NCBI GenBank assembly: GCA_964601325.1
Contig: CAZRNA010000090.1
Location: 1-5,961 of the forward strand
Length of the DNA: 5,961 bases
Reading direction: 5' to 3'
Origin: CAVPLU01 sp964601325
GTDB lineage: Archaea; Thermoproteota; Bathyarchaeia; 40CM-2-53-6
The position numbers and the translations under genes are program-made. The notes under the pieces are model-generated. The model was not told where the DNA came from. It worked only from the letters and a program-made list of their open reading frames with translations, and ran no database searches. How positions within the stretch are numbered: the stretch's first letter is position 1; each line of letters begins with the position of its first letter. This document shows, piece after piece, positions 1 through 5,961 of this stretch.

Positions 1-5
1 GTAGC

Positions 6-59
6 CAACAGGGCAGAGCAAGAAAGTTCTTTGTATTCACCGCGTCTTCTGCCTTGTTG
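6..59. repeat. Long inverted repeat upstream of alaS (arms 6-17 and 48-59)
   Basis: CAACAGGGCAGA (6-17) is complementary to TCTGCCTTGTTG (48-59) over twelve positions, eleven Watson-Crick and one G-U (G11 with T54). The enclosed 30 bases contain a smaller inverted repeat, AAGAA (20-24) with TTCTT (27-31), and an A/T-rich stretch. The repeat ends 18 bases before the alaS ATG. It could be an operator flanking the promoter, an RNA hairpin in the leader, or the end of an upstream transcript. E. coli AlaRS represses its own gene by binding a palindrome at its promoter; any parallel here is only an analogy. The pairing is seen directly; the function is unknown. Confidence 0.6.
30..37 (+). promoter_or_regulatory. 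Possible TATA-like element for the alaS-leuS operon
   Basis: TTTGTATT lies in the most A/T-rich part of the leader, just after a purine-rich stretch (AAGAAAG, 20-26) that could serve as a BRE. At usual archaeal spacing it would start transcription near 57-62, giving a leader of about 20 bases before ATG 78. The match to the archaeal consensus is weak and no upstream gene is visible, so the true promoter may lie before the window. Confidence 0.22.
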
Positions 60-64
60 ACTCG

Positions 65-70
65 AAGGGA
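65..70 (+). promoter_or_regulatory. Weak ribosome-binding-like sequence for alaS
   Basis: AAGGGA ends seven bases before ATG 78 and has only a partial match to the archaeal Shine-Dalgarno core GGAGGTGA. It lies outside the inverted-repeat arms, so it would stay accessible if the hairpin formed in RNA. It favours ATG 78 over TTG 54, for which I see no equivalent signal. Short-leader or leaderless initiation is also possible. Confidence 0.35.
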
Positions 71-77
71 CGCCATA

Positions 78-2831
78 ATGGACATTGACGAGAAAGAGTT
101 CGCGATTCCATTCTTCAAGGAGTCAGGGTTTGTCAGACGTCGCTGTGTCGCGTGCGGGAGCCACTTCTGGACGCAGATCCCCAATCGTGAGACGTGTGGC
201 GACGTTCCGTGCGAGGAGTACACATTCATCGAGAATTCACCCGCCCGCGAAAGGCTGTCAGTTCGGGAAGCTCGCCAGACGTTCCTATCGTTCTTTGAGA
301 GTAAAGGTCACAAGATAATCAAGCCGTATCCCGTTGTGGCCAGATGGCGTGACGACGTCTACCTCGTCGGCGCCTCCATCTATGATTTCCAGCCACTCGT
401 GACAGAAGGCGTCATTCCACCACCCGCGAACCCAGTCGTCGTGAGCCAGCCATGCTTACGATTTACGGATTTGGACAATGTTGGTAGAACGGCTGGGAGG
501 CATGGAGTCATCTTCGAGATGGGTGGACACCTCGCCTTCAATTACCCTGACAAGCAGGTCTACTGGAAGGACGAGACGGTCCGATACCACCATGAACTGC
601 TAACGGAAAAACTCGGCGTGAAATCCGATCTCGTCACCTACAAAGAGGATTTCTGGTCGGGCGGAGGAAATGCTGGGCCCGACCTTGAGGCGTGCGTCAA
701 CGGTCTCGAGGTCTCCACGCTCGTTTTCATGCAGTACAAAGTCATAGGCGAACAGCTCTCACTGCTTCCGATTAGAACCGTGGATACTGGGTACGGGATA
801 GAGCGGTGGGCGTGGCTCACGCAGGGATCGCCGAGCGGCTTCTCGGTCATCTACGGTCCGATACTGGATCGTATACTCAAGCTTGCGGGAGCGAGCATAG
901 ATCCGAAGATCATGATCGAGAACACGAAAGTCTCAGGCATCATGAACATCGAGAAAACGTCAGATCGAGTCGAAGCGCGCAAGAAGGTCGCGGAAAGGCT
1001 TGGGATGGACTGGCGCGAACTTGAGAAGATCATCGTTCCTATCGAACGCGCCTCCGCGGTAGCCGACCACACAAAAGCGATCTCCTTCCTGTTGGCTGAG
1101 GGGGTTGTTCCATCCAACGTGGCCGTTGGCTACCTGACGCGACTGCTGATTCGAAGAACATACCGCATGCTGCGCCTGCTCGGAATTGAGGGTCATATGG
1201 GCGAGATCACTGAGATGCAGATCTCTCATTGGGGAGTGGACTTCCCGCATCTGGTTGAGATGCGGAACGAGATACTCGAAGCCCTCCGAGTTGAGGAAGA
1301 GAAGTTCAAGAAGACGCTGGAGAGGGGAAGCGAGATGGTCAAACGCATCTCAGTTGACCTCAAGGCGAAACATCATGACAGCATATCGACAGAAACGCTC
1401 GTTCAACTATATGACTCGCACGGACTCGTGCCAGATATCGTGCGAGATGAAGCGGAGAAAGAAGGAATCCGAGTCGATGTTCCCGGGAACTTCTACGGAA
1501 TGGTCGCCCAGACGCATCTCTCCGCAGCCAGCAAGGCTGAAGACGAAACGGAGAAACTGCTGAAGGAGAAAGTCTCGGGGTTCCCTGAGACGACACCGCT
1601 GTACTACAAGGATGTCTACCAGCAAGAGTTCGAGGCGAAGACACTCGGAGTCGTCGACGGCAAATATCTCGTGCTTGACCAGACCTGCTTCTATTCTGAG
1701 GCCGGTGGACAACTCGCCGACCATGGCACGATAGTGTCCACACTTGGTATGGCGAAGATTGTTGATGTCCAACGCGTCGGCAAAGTTGCCTTGCATCTGA
1801 TTGACGGACCGATGCCCAAGGTGGGGGAGGTTGTGCAGGGGAGACTCGACTGGCAGCGCCGGATTGCACTGATGCGCCACCACACGGGAACGCATGTCGT
1901 TCTGGGCGCGGCAAGGAGAGTCCTCGGACAACATGCCTGGCAAGCAGGCGCGCAGAAGAGCGCCGAAAGCGTACGGCTCGATATCTCGCATTACGAGCGG
2001 ATCACGGACGAGCAAGTTGCTGAGATCGAGAAGCTCGCCGGCGAGTTGATCATGAAATGTGTTCCAGTCGAAGCGACATGGATGCCGCGAGAGAAAGCGG
2101 AACAGGAATACGGTTTCATCCTCTACCAGGGCGGCGTCGTTCCGGGAAGGGAGATACGCGTCATCAAGATCCCCGGCTGGGACGTAGAAGCCTGCGGCGG
2201 AACCCACGTGAGGAACACTGGCGAGATCGGCCTAATCAAGGTCCTCAAGACGGAGCGGGTCCAGGACGGCGTCGAGCGCCTCATATTCGCCGCCGGAACA
2301 GCGGCACTGAAAGCCATTCAGAACAGACAGGCAATTTTGGAGAGGAGCGCTTCGATTCTGGATGCGCCTCTTGAGAAAGTAGACGAATACGCGAAATCTG
2401 TGACGGACGAGAAGGATCGACTAAGCAAACGATTGCAAGACGTACGAACTCAACTTGCCGCCATTGAATCGAAGGGCCTTCTCTCACATGCCGAGAAGAT
2501 TGGAAAGATCAAACTGGCTACTGAACTGAAGAAGGTGGGTGAAGAAGAAGACATCGTTGCGCTGTCGAACCAAGTCGTTGAAGCCGACCAGAGTGCTGTG
2601 TTGGTCGTTGCGCTGGTGAAGGACAGCGTCAGAATCTTTGTCGGCGCGGGCAAGGAGGCGATCAAAGCGGGCGTGCATGCAGGCAGGATCGCGGGAGAAC
2701 TAGCGAAGCTCGTGGGCGGGGGAGGCGGGGGAAAAGAGTACTTCGGGCAAGGTGGAGGAACCAAACTGAGCAACGCTGAAGCCGCACTTGCGAGCGCGAA
2801 GAAGGTTGTCCAATCGTATGTCAAGAAGTGA
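78..2831 (+). CDS. alaS: Alanyl-tRNA synthetase, archaeal type
   Basis: Cytosolic class II synthetase that charges tRNA-Ala with alanine and hydrolyses mischarged Ser/Gly-tRNA-Ala. Residue numbers are from ATG 78. The N-terminal extension typical of archaeal AlaRS has a putative zinc site, C23-x2-C26 and C40-x4-C45. The catalytic core follows: motif 2 around R128 (CLRFTDLDNVG) and motif 3 GYGIER at 238-243. A helical tRNA-recognition segment (GYLTRLLIRRTYRMLRLLG) lies near 350-368. The editing domain starts near 535 (FYSEAGGQ) and has both metal-binding halves, H602-TGT-H606 and C706-GGT-H710. A coiled coil (about 755-800) leads to the C-Ala/DHHA1 domain with a glycine-rich stretch at 880-894. 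The 917-residue length fits archaeal AlaRS, and no key residue is missing. The reading frame also allows TTG at 54, but that start lies inside the 48-59 inverted-repeat arm and its extra residues are unlike the family. First gene of a probable operon with leuS. Confidence 0.97.
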   Translation: MDIDEKEFAIPFFKESGFVRRRCVACGSHFWTQIPNRETCGDVPCEEYTFIENSPARERLSVREARQTFLSFFESKGHKIIKPYPVVARWRDDVYLVGASIYDFQPLVTEGVIPPPANPVVVSQPCLRFTDLDNVGRTAGRHGVIFEMGGHLAFNYPDKQVYWKDETVRYHHELLTEKLGVKSDLVTYKEDFWSGGGNAGPDLEACVNGLEVSTLVFMQYKVIGEQLSLLPIRTVDTGYGIERWAWLTQGSPSGFSVIYGPILDRILKLAGASIDPKIMIENTKVSGIMNIEKTSDRVEARKKVAERLGMDWRELEKIIVPIERASAVADHTKAISFLLAEGVVPSNVAVGYLTRLLIRRTYRMLRLLGIEGHMGEITEMQISHWGVDFPHLVEMRNEILEALRVEEEKFKKTLERGSEMVKRISVDLKAKHHDSISTETLVQLYDSHGLVPDIVRDEAEKEGIRVDVPGNFYGMVAQTHLSAASKAEDETEKLLKEKVSGFPETTPLYYKDVYQQEFEAKTLGVVDGKYLVLDQTCFYSEAGGQLADHGTIVSTLGMAKIVDVQRVGKVALHLIDGPMPKVGEVVQGRLDWQRRIALMRHHTGTHVVLGAARRVLGQHAWQAGAQKSAESVRLDISHYERITDEQVAEIEKLAGELIMKCVPVEATWMPREKAEQEYGFILYQGGVVPGREIRVIKIPGWDVEACGGTHVRNTGEIGLIKVLKTERVQDGVERLIFAAGTAALKAIQNRQAILERSASILDAPLEKVDEYAKSVTDEKDRLSKRLQDVRTQLAAIESKGLLSHAEKIGKIKLATELKKVGEEEDIVALSNQVVEADQSAVLVVALVKDSVRIFVGAGKEAIKAGVHAGRIAGELAKLVGGGGGGKEYFGQGGGTKLSNAEAALASAKKVVQSYVKK
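2826..2831 (+). promoter_or_regulatory. Ribosome-binding-like sequence for leuS, overlapping the alaS stop
   Basis: AAGTGA, followed by T, partly matches the GGTGAT end of the archaeal Shine-Dalgarno core and ends six bases before GTG 2838. It includes the alaS TGA stop codon. With only six bases between the genes, ribosomes finishing alaS would sit on the leuS start, which suggests translational coupling. It also supports GTG 2838 over the in-frame GTG at 2844. Confidence 0.45.
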
Positions 2832-2837
2832 TATCCA

Positions 2838-5744
2838 GTGATTGTGGACTGGAAAGCGATTCAGGAGAAAGTACTGAGAGACTGGGAGCTGGCTCGGATC
2901 TTCGAAGCCGACCCTGACCCGTCGAAAGAGAAGTTCTTCATCACAGTCGCGTATCCCTACCCTAACTCTCCACAGCACATTGGCCACGCGAGGACCTACA
3001 CGATCACGGATGTTCACGCTCGATACTTACGAATGAGAGGCTACAACGTCCTCTTCCCAATGGCGTTCCACTACACGGGAACACCGATCCTTGCAATGGC
3101 GGAACGAATCGCTAAAGGCGACCCGGAGCTCGTGGACGATTTCCTTCGCATCTATCACGTGCCAAAAGAGAAGCTGAAAGACTTCGCCGAACCCATCGAG
3201 ATCGCCCGCTACTTCCACGAGGAAATCAAGCGCGGCATGAAGGACATGGGGTTCTCCATCGACTGGCGAAGAGAATTCACAACGATCGACCCAACATACA
3301 GCCGGTTCATCGAATGGCAATTCAAGAAGCTGCGCGAAAAGGGGCTGATCACGAAAGGCAGCCACCCGGTGGGATGGTGCCCGAACGATGGCAACCCTGT
3401 AGGTCAACACGACACGATAGGTGATGTCGAACCCGAAATCGGACAGTACGTCCTGCTGAAGTTCAAGATCGAGGACGCGTACCTCCCCACAGCCACCCTT
3501 AGACCTGAGACGGTGTTCGGTGTCACGAACATTTGGGTCAAGCCTGGCATAACCTACGTGAAGGCGATGGTTGACGGCGAGAACTGGATAGTTAGCGAGC
3601 CATGCCTCAAGAAGCTGGAATACCAGAATCGCAAAGCAAGCATCGTTGAACGCGTGCAAGGATCAAAGCTGATCGCGAAATCAGCAACAAACCCGATGAC
3701 CGGAGCTCCAGTGATAGTCCTACCGGCCGAATTTGTTGATCCTGATAGCGCGACCGGCGTTGTAATGTCAGTTCCAGCACATGCCCCATACGACTATCAA
3801 GCGCTCGTGGATCTCGAAGGGCGGCCCGAGCTCCTGAGCCAATTCGGGATCGTAAGAGATGTTGTCGTGAAGCTCTCGCCGATTGGGGTTGTCGCGCTTG
3901 AAGGATACTCGGACGCCCCGGCCGTCGATGTCGTGAAACGGTTCGGTATAAGGGACCAGACTGATCCTAAGCTTGAGGAAGCTACCGCCGAAGTCTACAG
4001 CAAAGAGTTCCATTCAGGGCGTATGAGGAACGACACCGGCACCTACGCAGGCCTCTCTGTTTCCGAAGCGAGAGACCGGGTGAGGGATGACTTGGTTGCG
4101 AAGGGCGGCGCCGACGTGATGTACGAGATCATCAACCGTCCCGTCACATGCAGGTGCGGCACACAATGCGTTGTGAAGATGTTTGAGAATCAGTGGTTCA
4201 TCAATTACGGCGACGCGAAGTGGAAGGAACTCGCACGTGAATGCCTCAAGTCGATGAGTATCCTCCCGGAGGAATTCCGCGTAGAGATCGATTACGCGAT
4301 TGGATGGCTTAGGGAGAAAGCATGCGCGAGAAAGTCCGGGCTAGGCACACGACTTCCATGGGACAAGGACTGGATCATCGAAAGTCTCTCTGACTCTGTC
4401 ATATACATGGCATACTACACGCTCGCCAAGCACATCAGCAAGCTAAAGCTGAAACCGGAACAGTTTCCAGACGAGGTCCTTGACTATCTGCTGCTTGGTC
4501 AAGGCGACGTAGAGAAACTCGCGAAATTCGTTGGCATTGAGAGTTCGAAGCTGAAGGAGATCCGGGGCGAGTTTGCGTACTTCTATCCGGTTGACTCTAG
4601 GCATTCGGGGCGTGATCTGATACCGAACCACCTGACGTTCTACATCTTCAACCATGCCGCCATATTTCCACCTGAGAGGTGGCCTCGCCAGATAGTCACG
4701 AACGGAAGCGTGCTGATGGAGCACGCTAAGATGTCCAAATCCTTTGGTAACATCATTCCACTGCGTGACGCGATCGCTCAGCATGGAGCCGATGCGGTTA
4801 GGCTGTCAACAGTTTCAGCTGCTGAGCTCATCCAAGATGTAGAGTTCAGCGACCAATCGACCGATTCTCTGCGGGAGAGAATCGAGCGAATGTACGCTTC
4901 CGCTCAATCCGTTGTTGAGGCGGGTCCTGTCAGCGGCGCCGTGGCTTACGGCGGCAACGAAGAAAAATGGATACTCAGCAGACTCCAGAGCTGCATCCGG
5001 GACACGACGGCGGCAATGGACAAGTTGCGTGCTCGAGAGGCGGTTCATCATGCGATGTACGAGCTTGAGCAGGATCTCTCGTGGTACGTGAGGAGAGCCA
5101 CGGCCCGGTCGGGAGTCAATCCTGAGGTCGTTTCGCGCGTGTTGGACGTGCGCGTTCGACTGATGGCACCGTTCACACCGTTCATCTCTGAAGCGACATG
5201 GAGCCTGATGGGGAAGAAAGGTTTCGTCTCAAGGGCAGAGTGGCCGCAACCGGATAGGACGCTGATGGATGAGAGAGCGGAGGAAGTTGAAAGTCTTGTC
5301 CGGACGACGGTCGAGGACGTAGCGAGTATTCTCAAAACAACCGGGATGAGTGTGAAGAAGCTCTACTTGTACACCGCGGCGGACTGGAGGTGGCAGCTGT
5401 ATCTGAGAGCATTGGAGATGGCGTCGAAGGGTTCTGTGGGAGTCTCTGAGCTGATGAAGGCAGCGTCAGTAGACCCTGGCCTGAAGTTAAGAATGAAAGA
5501 GGTATCGAAGCTCGCTCCGAAACTCGCAAAGGATCTTCAAGCCACCGCACCAGACATGCAGGAGAAAAGACACAGACTGGGAAGGATCAACGAGCAAGAA
5601 GCCCTCGGAGACGCCGCAGGATTCCTAGGGAAGGAATTCAAGTGCACAGTCACTGTTCATGACGAAACAGACGAGAAGAAGTACGACCCCAAAGGCCGTG
5701 CTCAAGCAGCTCAACCGTTTCGCCCCGCGATCTACGTCGAGTAG
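2838..5744 (+). CDS. leuS: Leucyl-tRNA synthetase, archaeal type
   Basis: Class I synthetase that charges tRNA-Leu with leucine and edits near-cognate amino acids such as isoleucine and norvaline. Residue numbers are from GTG 2838. The Rossmann-fold signature H47-I-G-H50 lies in a block typical of archaeal LeuRS (VAYPYPNSPQHIGHARTYT). The CP1 editing insertion has the threonine-rich segment TATLRPETVFG (218-228) and GVVMSVPAHAPYDY, whose D319 matches the conserved editing aspartate. C438, C440, C444 and C496 (CRCGTQC, then ACARKSGLGT) form a possible zinc site (inference). KMSKS is at 631-635. A helical anticodon-binding domain (about 660-800) and a C-terminal domain follow; the latter contacts the long variable arm of tRNA-Leu in characterised archaeal enzymes. 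The length of 968 is normal. The GTG start is supported by its spacing to an upstream AAGTGA and by the usual family N-terminus; GTG 2844 is possible but less well placed. The gene starts six bases after alaS. Confidence 0.97.
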   Translation: MIVDWKAIQEKVLRDWELARIFEADPDPSKEKFFITVAYPYPNSPQHIGHARTYTITDVHARYLRMRGYNVLFPMAFHYTGTPILAMAERIAKGDPELVDDFLRIYHVPKEKLKDFAEPIEIARYFHEEIKRGMKDMGFSIDWRREFTTIDPTYSRFIEWQFKKLREKGLITKGSHPVGWCPNDGNPVGQHDTIGDVEPEIGQYVLLKFKIEDAYLPTATLRPETVFGVTNIWVKPGITYVKAMVDGENWIVSEPCLKKLEYQNRKASIVERVQGSKLIAKSATNPMTGAPVIVLPAEFVDPDSATGVVMSVPAHAPYDYQALVDLEGRPELLSQFGIVRDVVVKLSPIGVVALEGYSDAPAVDVVKRFGIRDQTDPKLEEATAEVYSKEFHSGRMRNDTGTYAGLSVSEARDRVRDDLVAKGGADVMYEIINRPVTCRCGTQCVVKMFENQWFINYGDAKWKELARECLKSMSILPEEFRVEIDYAIGWLREKACARKSGLGTRLPWDKDWIIESLSDSVIYMAYYTLAKHISKLKLKPEQFPDEVLDYLLLGQGDVEKLAKFVGIESSKLKEIRGEFAYFYPVDSRHSGRDLIPNHLTFYIFNHAAIFPPERWPRQIVTNGSVLMEHAKMSKSFGNIIPLRDAIAQHGADAVRLSTVSAAELIQDVEFSDQSTDSLRERIERMYASAQSVVEAGPVSGAVAYGGNEEKWILSRLQSCIRDTTAAMDKLRAREAVHHAMYELEQDLSWYVRRATARSGVNPEVVSRVLDVRVRLMAPFTPFISEATWSLMGKKGFVSRAEWPQPDRTLMDERAEEVESLVRTTVEDVASILKTTGMSVKKLYLYTAADWRWQLYLRALEMASKGSVGVSELMKAASVDPGLKLRMKEVSKLAPKLAKDLQATAPDMQEKRHRLGRINEQEALGDAAGFLGKEFKCTVTVHDETDEKKYDPKGRAQAAQPFRPAIYVE

Positions 5745-5795
5745 AATCCCGAAGTCGGCATCAGGTTTCGCGTACTTATGAAGGCGCATAGAAGA

Positions 5796-5810
5796 AAGCA
5801 GATATGGGTA
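5796..5810 (+). promoter_or_regulatory. Possible weak promoter of the tRNA gene
   Basis: AAGCAGATATGGGTA contains a short TATA-like core (GATATG, 5801-5806) preceded by the purine-rich GAAGAAAG (5791-5798), which could act as a BRE. The core lies about 28 bases before the first tRNA base, a usual archaeal distance if transcription starts at or just before the tRNA. The match to the consensus is poor, and the tRNA might instead be processed from a leuS read-through transcript. The rest of the 87-base spacer after leuS shows no clear T-rich terminator. Confidence 0.28.
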
Positions 5811-5855
5811 ACAGTCCAGTGTGCGCATAGCGGGCCCGTAGCTCAGCCTGGACAG

Positions 5856-5885
5856 CACCCGCCGATCTGAAACCCGGGTGTTCAA
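5856..5885 (+). other. tRNA intron 1 (D arm, between positions 22 and 23)
   Basis: This 30-base non-canonical archaeal tRNA intron interrupts the 3' strand of the D stem. Without its removal the D stem would be GCTC against GCAC, with two mismatches; with it, GCTC pairs perfectly with GAGC. A relaxed BHB site supports the boundaries. The central helix is GGAC (5850-5853) with GTTC (5880-5883), four pairs with one G-U. The 5' bulge is A5854-G5855|C5856 and the 3' bulge is A5884-A5885|A5886, each cut after the second base. The intron helix is ACCCG (5857-5861) with CGGGT (5875-5879), closing a 13-base loop. The outer exon helix is almost absent (only U5849-G5887). In known systems such relaxed sites need a broad-specificity splicing endonuclease. 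A one-base shift of the boundaries would break the C13-G22 pair. Confidence 0.82.
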
Positions 5886-5900
5886 AGCATCGGCCCTCTA

Positions 5901-5921
5901 GGCCTGCAACAGAGCGAGGCA
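5901..5921 (+). other. tRNA intron 2 (canonical site, between positions 37 and 38)
   Basis: This 21-base intron sits at the standard archaeal and eukaryotic position and shows a full BHB motif. The outer helix is the anticodon stem (5890-5894 with 5923-5927). The central helix is CCTC (5895-5898) with GAGG (5916-5919), four Watson-Crick pairs. The 5' bulge is T5899-A5900|G5901 and the 3' bulge is C5920-A5921|A5922. The intron folds as a small hairpin: GC (5902-5903) with GC (5914-5915), then CTG (5904-5906) with CAG (5910-5912), an unpaired A5913 and a three-base CAA loop. A one-base shift of the boundaries would give the same mature sequence, so the anticodon call does not depend on it. Confidence 0.88.
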
Positions 5922-5961
5922 AGCCGGGGGCCGTGGGTTCGAATCCCACCGGGCCCGCCAT

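Larger units (their letters stand above)
5832..5960 (+). tRNA. tRNA-Arg (anticodon UCU) with two introns and encoded CCA
   Basis: The acceptor stem GGGCCCG (5832-5838) pairs perfectly with CGGGCCC (5950-5956). The discriminator is G5957 and CCA is encoded at 5958-5960. U8 and A9 precede D-stem strand GCTC (5841-5844) and a ten-base D loop with G18-G19 and A20, a known arginine identity base in bacteria. The other D-stem strand is complete only after removal of 5856-5885 (G5855 joined to AGC 5886-5888). The anticodon stem is TCGGC (5890-5894) with GCCGG (5923-5927), including one U-G pair. Removal of 5901-5921 gives the seven-base loop CCTCTAA, anticodon TCT. The variable loop is GGGCC. The T arm is GTGGG-TTCGAAT-CCCAC (5933-5949), and G15-C48 is present. 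The mature tRNA is 75 bases plus CCA and reads AGA, and AGG by wobble. It resembles archaeal tRNA-Arg(UCU) as I recall that family. C33 is abnormal. The location of both introns is inferred from structure. Confidence 0.9.

Noticed and set aside
1407..2207. Long antisense open frame (266 residues) within alaS, and a similar one (210 residues) at 3027-3659 within leuS.
   Set aside because: Both lie opposite intact conserved genes, show no recognisable domain, and are explained by codon bias of the sense strand.
5784..5830. Eight-base direct repeat GCGCATAG at 5784-5791 and 5823-5830 flanking the putative tRNA promoter.
   Set aside because: Too short to distinguish from chance, with no sign of a mobile element or integration site between the copies.
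5745..5831. Terminator or small RNA after leuS.
   Set aside because: No T-rich run, no strong hairpin and no C/D or H/ACA box signature was found.
5862..5880. Possible tRNA-Phe-like anticodon loop CTGAAAC (anticodon GAA) at 5867-5873.
   Set aside because: The flanking bases do not form a five-pair stem around a seven-base loop, and the 5923-5927 GCCGG strand would have no partner. The two-intron Arg(UCU) fold explains the whole sequence.
5856..5911. One single long intron in the D arm ending before GAGC at 5912-5915.
   Set aside because: It would restore a D stem, but only 17 bases would remain before the T arm, too few for an anticodon arm and variable loop.
5776..5961. Reverse-strand open frame over the tRNA and spacer.
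   Set aside because: Its start reads MAGPVGFEPTAPG, the well-known spurious translation of a tRNA 3' end on the opposite strand.

Overview
The window is archaeal. Both complete proteins are archaeal-type aminoacyl-tRNA synthetases. The tRNA at the right end folds only if two short introns with archaeal bulge-helix-bulge (BHB) splice sites are removed. Base composition is moderately GC-rich and similar throughout. I cannot name the lineage. An intron in the D arm points to a lineage with a broad-specificity (heteromeric) splicing endonuclease, as in many TACK-type archaea, but that is inference.

Layout, left to right. Positions 1-77 are a leader or promoter region. It contains a long inverted repeat (arms 6-17 and 48-59, twelve pairs with one G-U) enclosing an A/T-rich, TATA-like stretch just before the first gene. 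Positions 78-2831 encode alanyl-tRNA synthetase (alaS, 917 codons from the chosen ATG), with catalytic, editing and C-Ala domains all intact. Six bases later, leucyl-tRNA synthetase (leuS, 2838-5744, 968 codons, GTG start) follows on the same strand. Its ribosome-binding-like sequence overlaps the alaS stop codon, so the two genes look like a translationally coupled operon. Positions 5745-5831 are an 87-base spacer with a possible weak tRNA promoter. Positions 5832-5960 hold a tRNA-Arg(UCU) gene with an encoded CCA end.

The tRNA is the most interesting object. The exons join into a 75-base cloverleaf plus CCA. A 30-base intron sits in the D arm between positions 22 and 23. A 21-base intron sits at the canonical 37/38 site. 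The predicted mature anticodon loop has C at position 33 instead of the near-universal U. The first intron also carries six bases complementary to the 5' side of the anticodon stem, so the precursor could misfold until it is spliced.

All three genes serve translation: two synthetases charge tRNA-Ala and tRNA-Leu, and the tRNA reads AGA/AGG arginine codons. I see no mobile element, CRISPR array, defence system or new protein family. The novelty is in RNA structure, not in new proteins.
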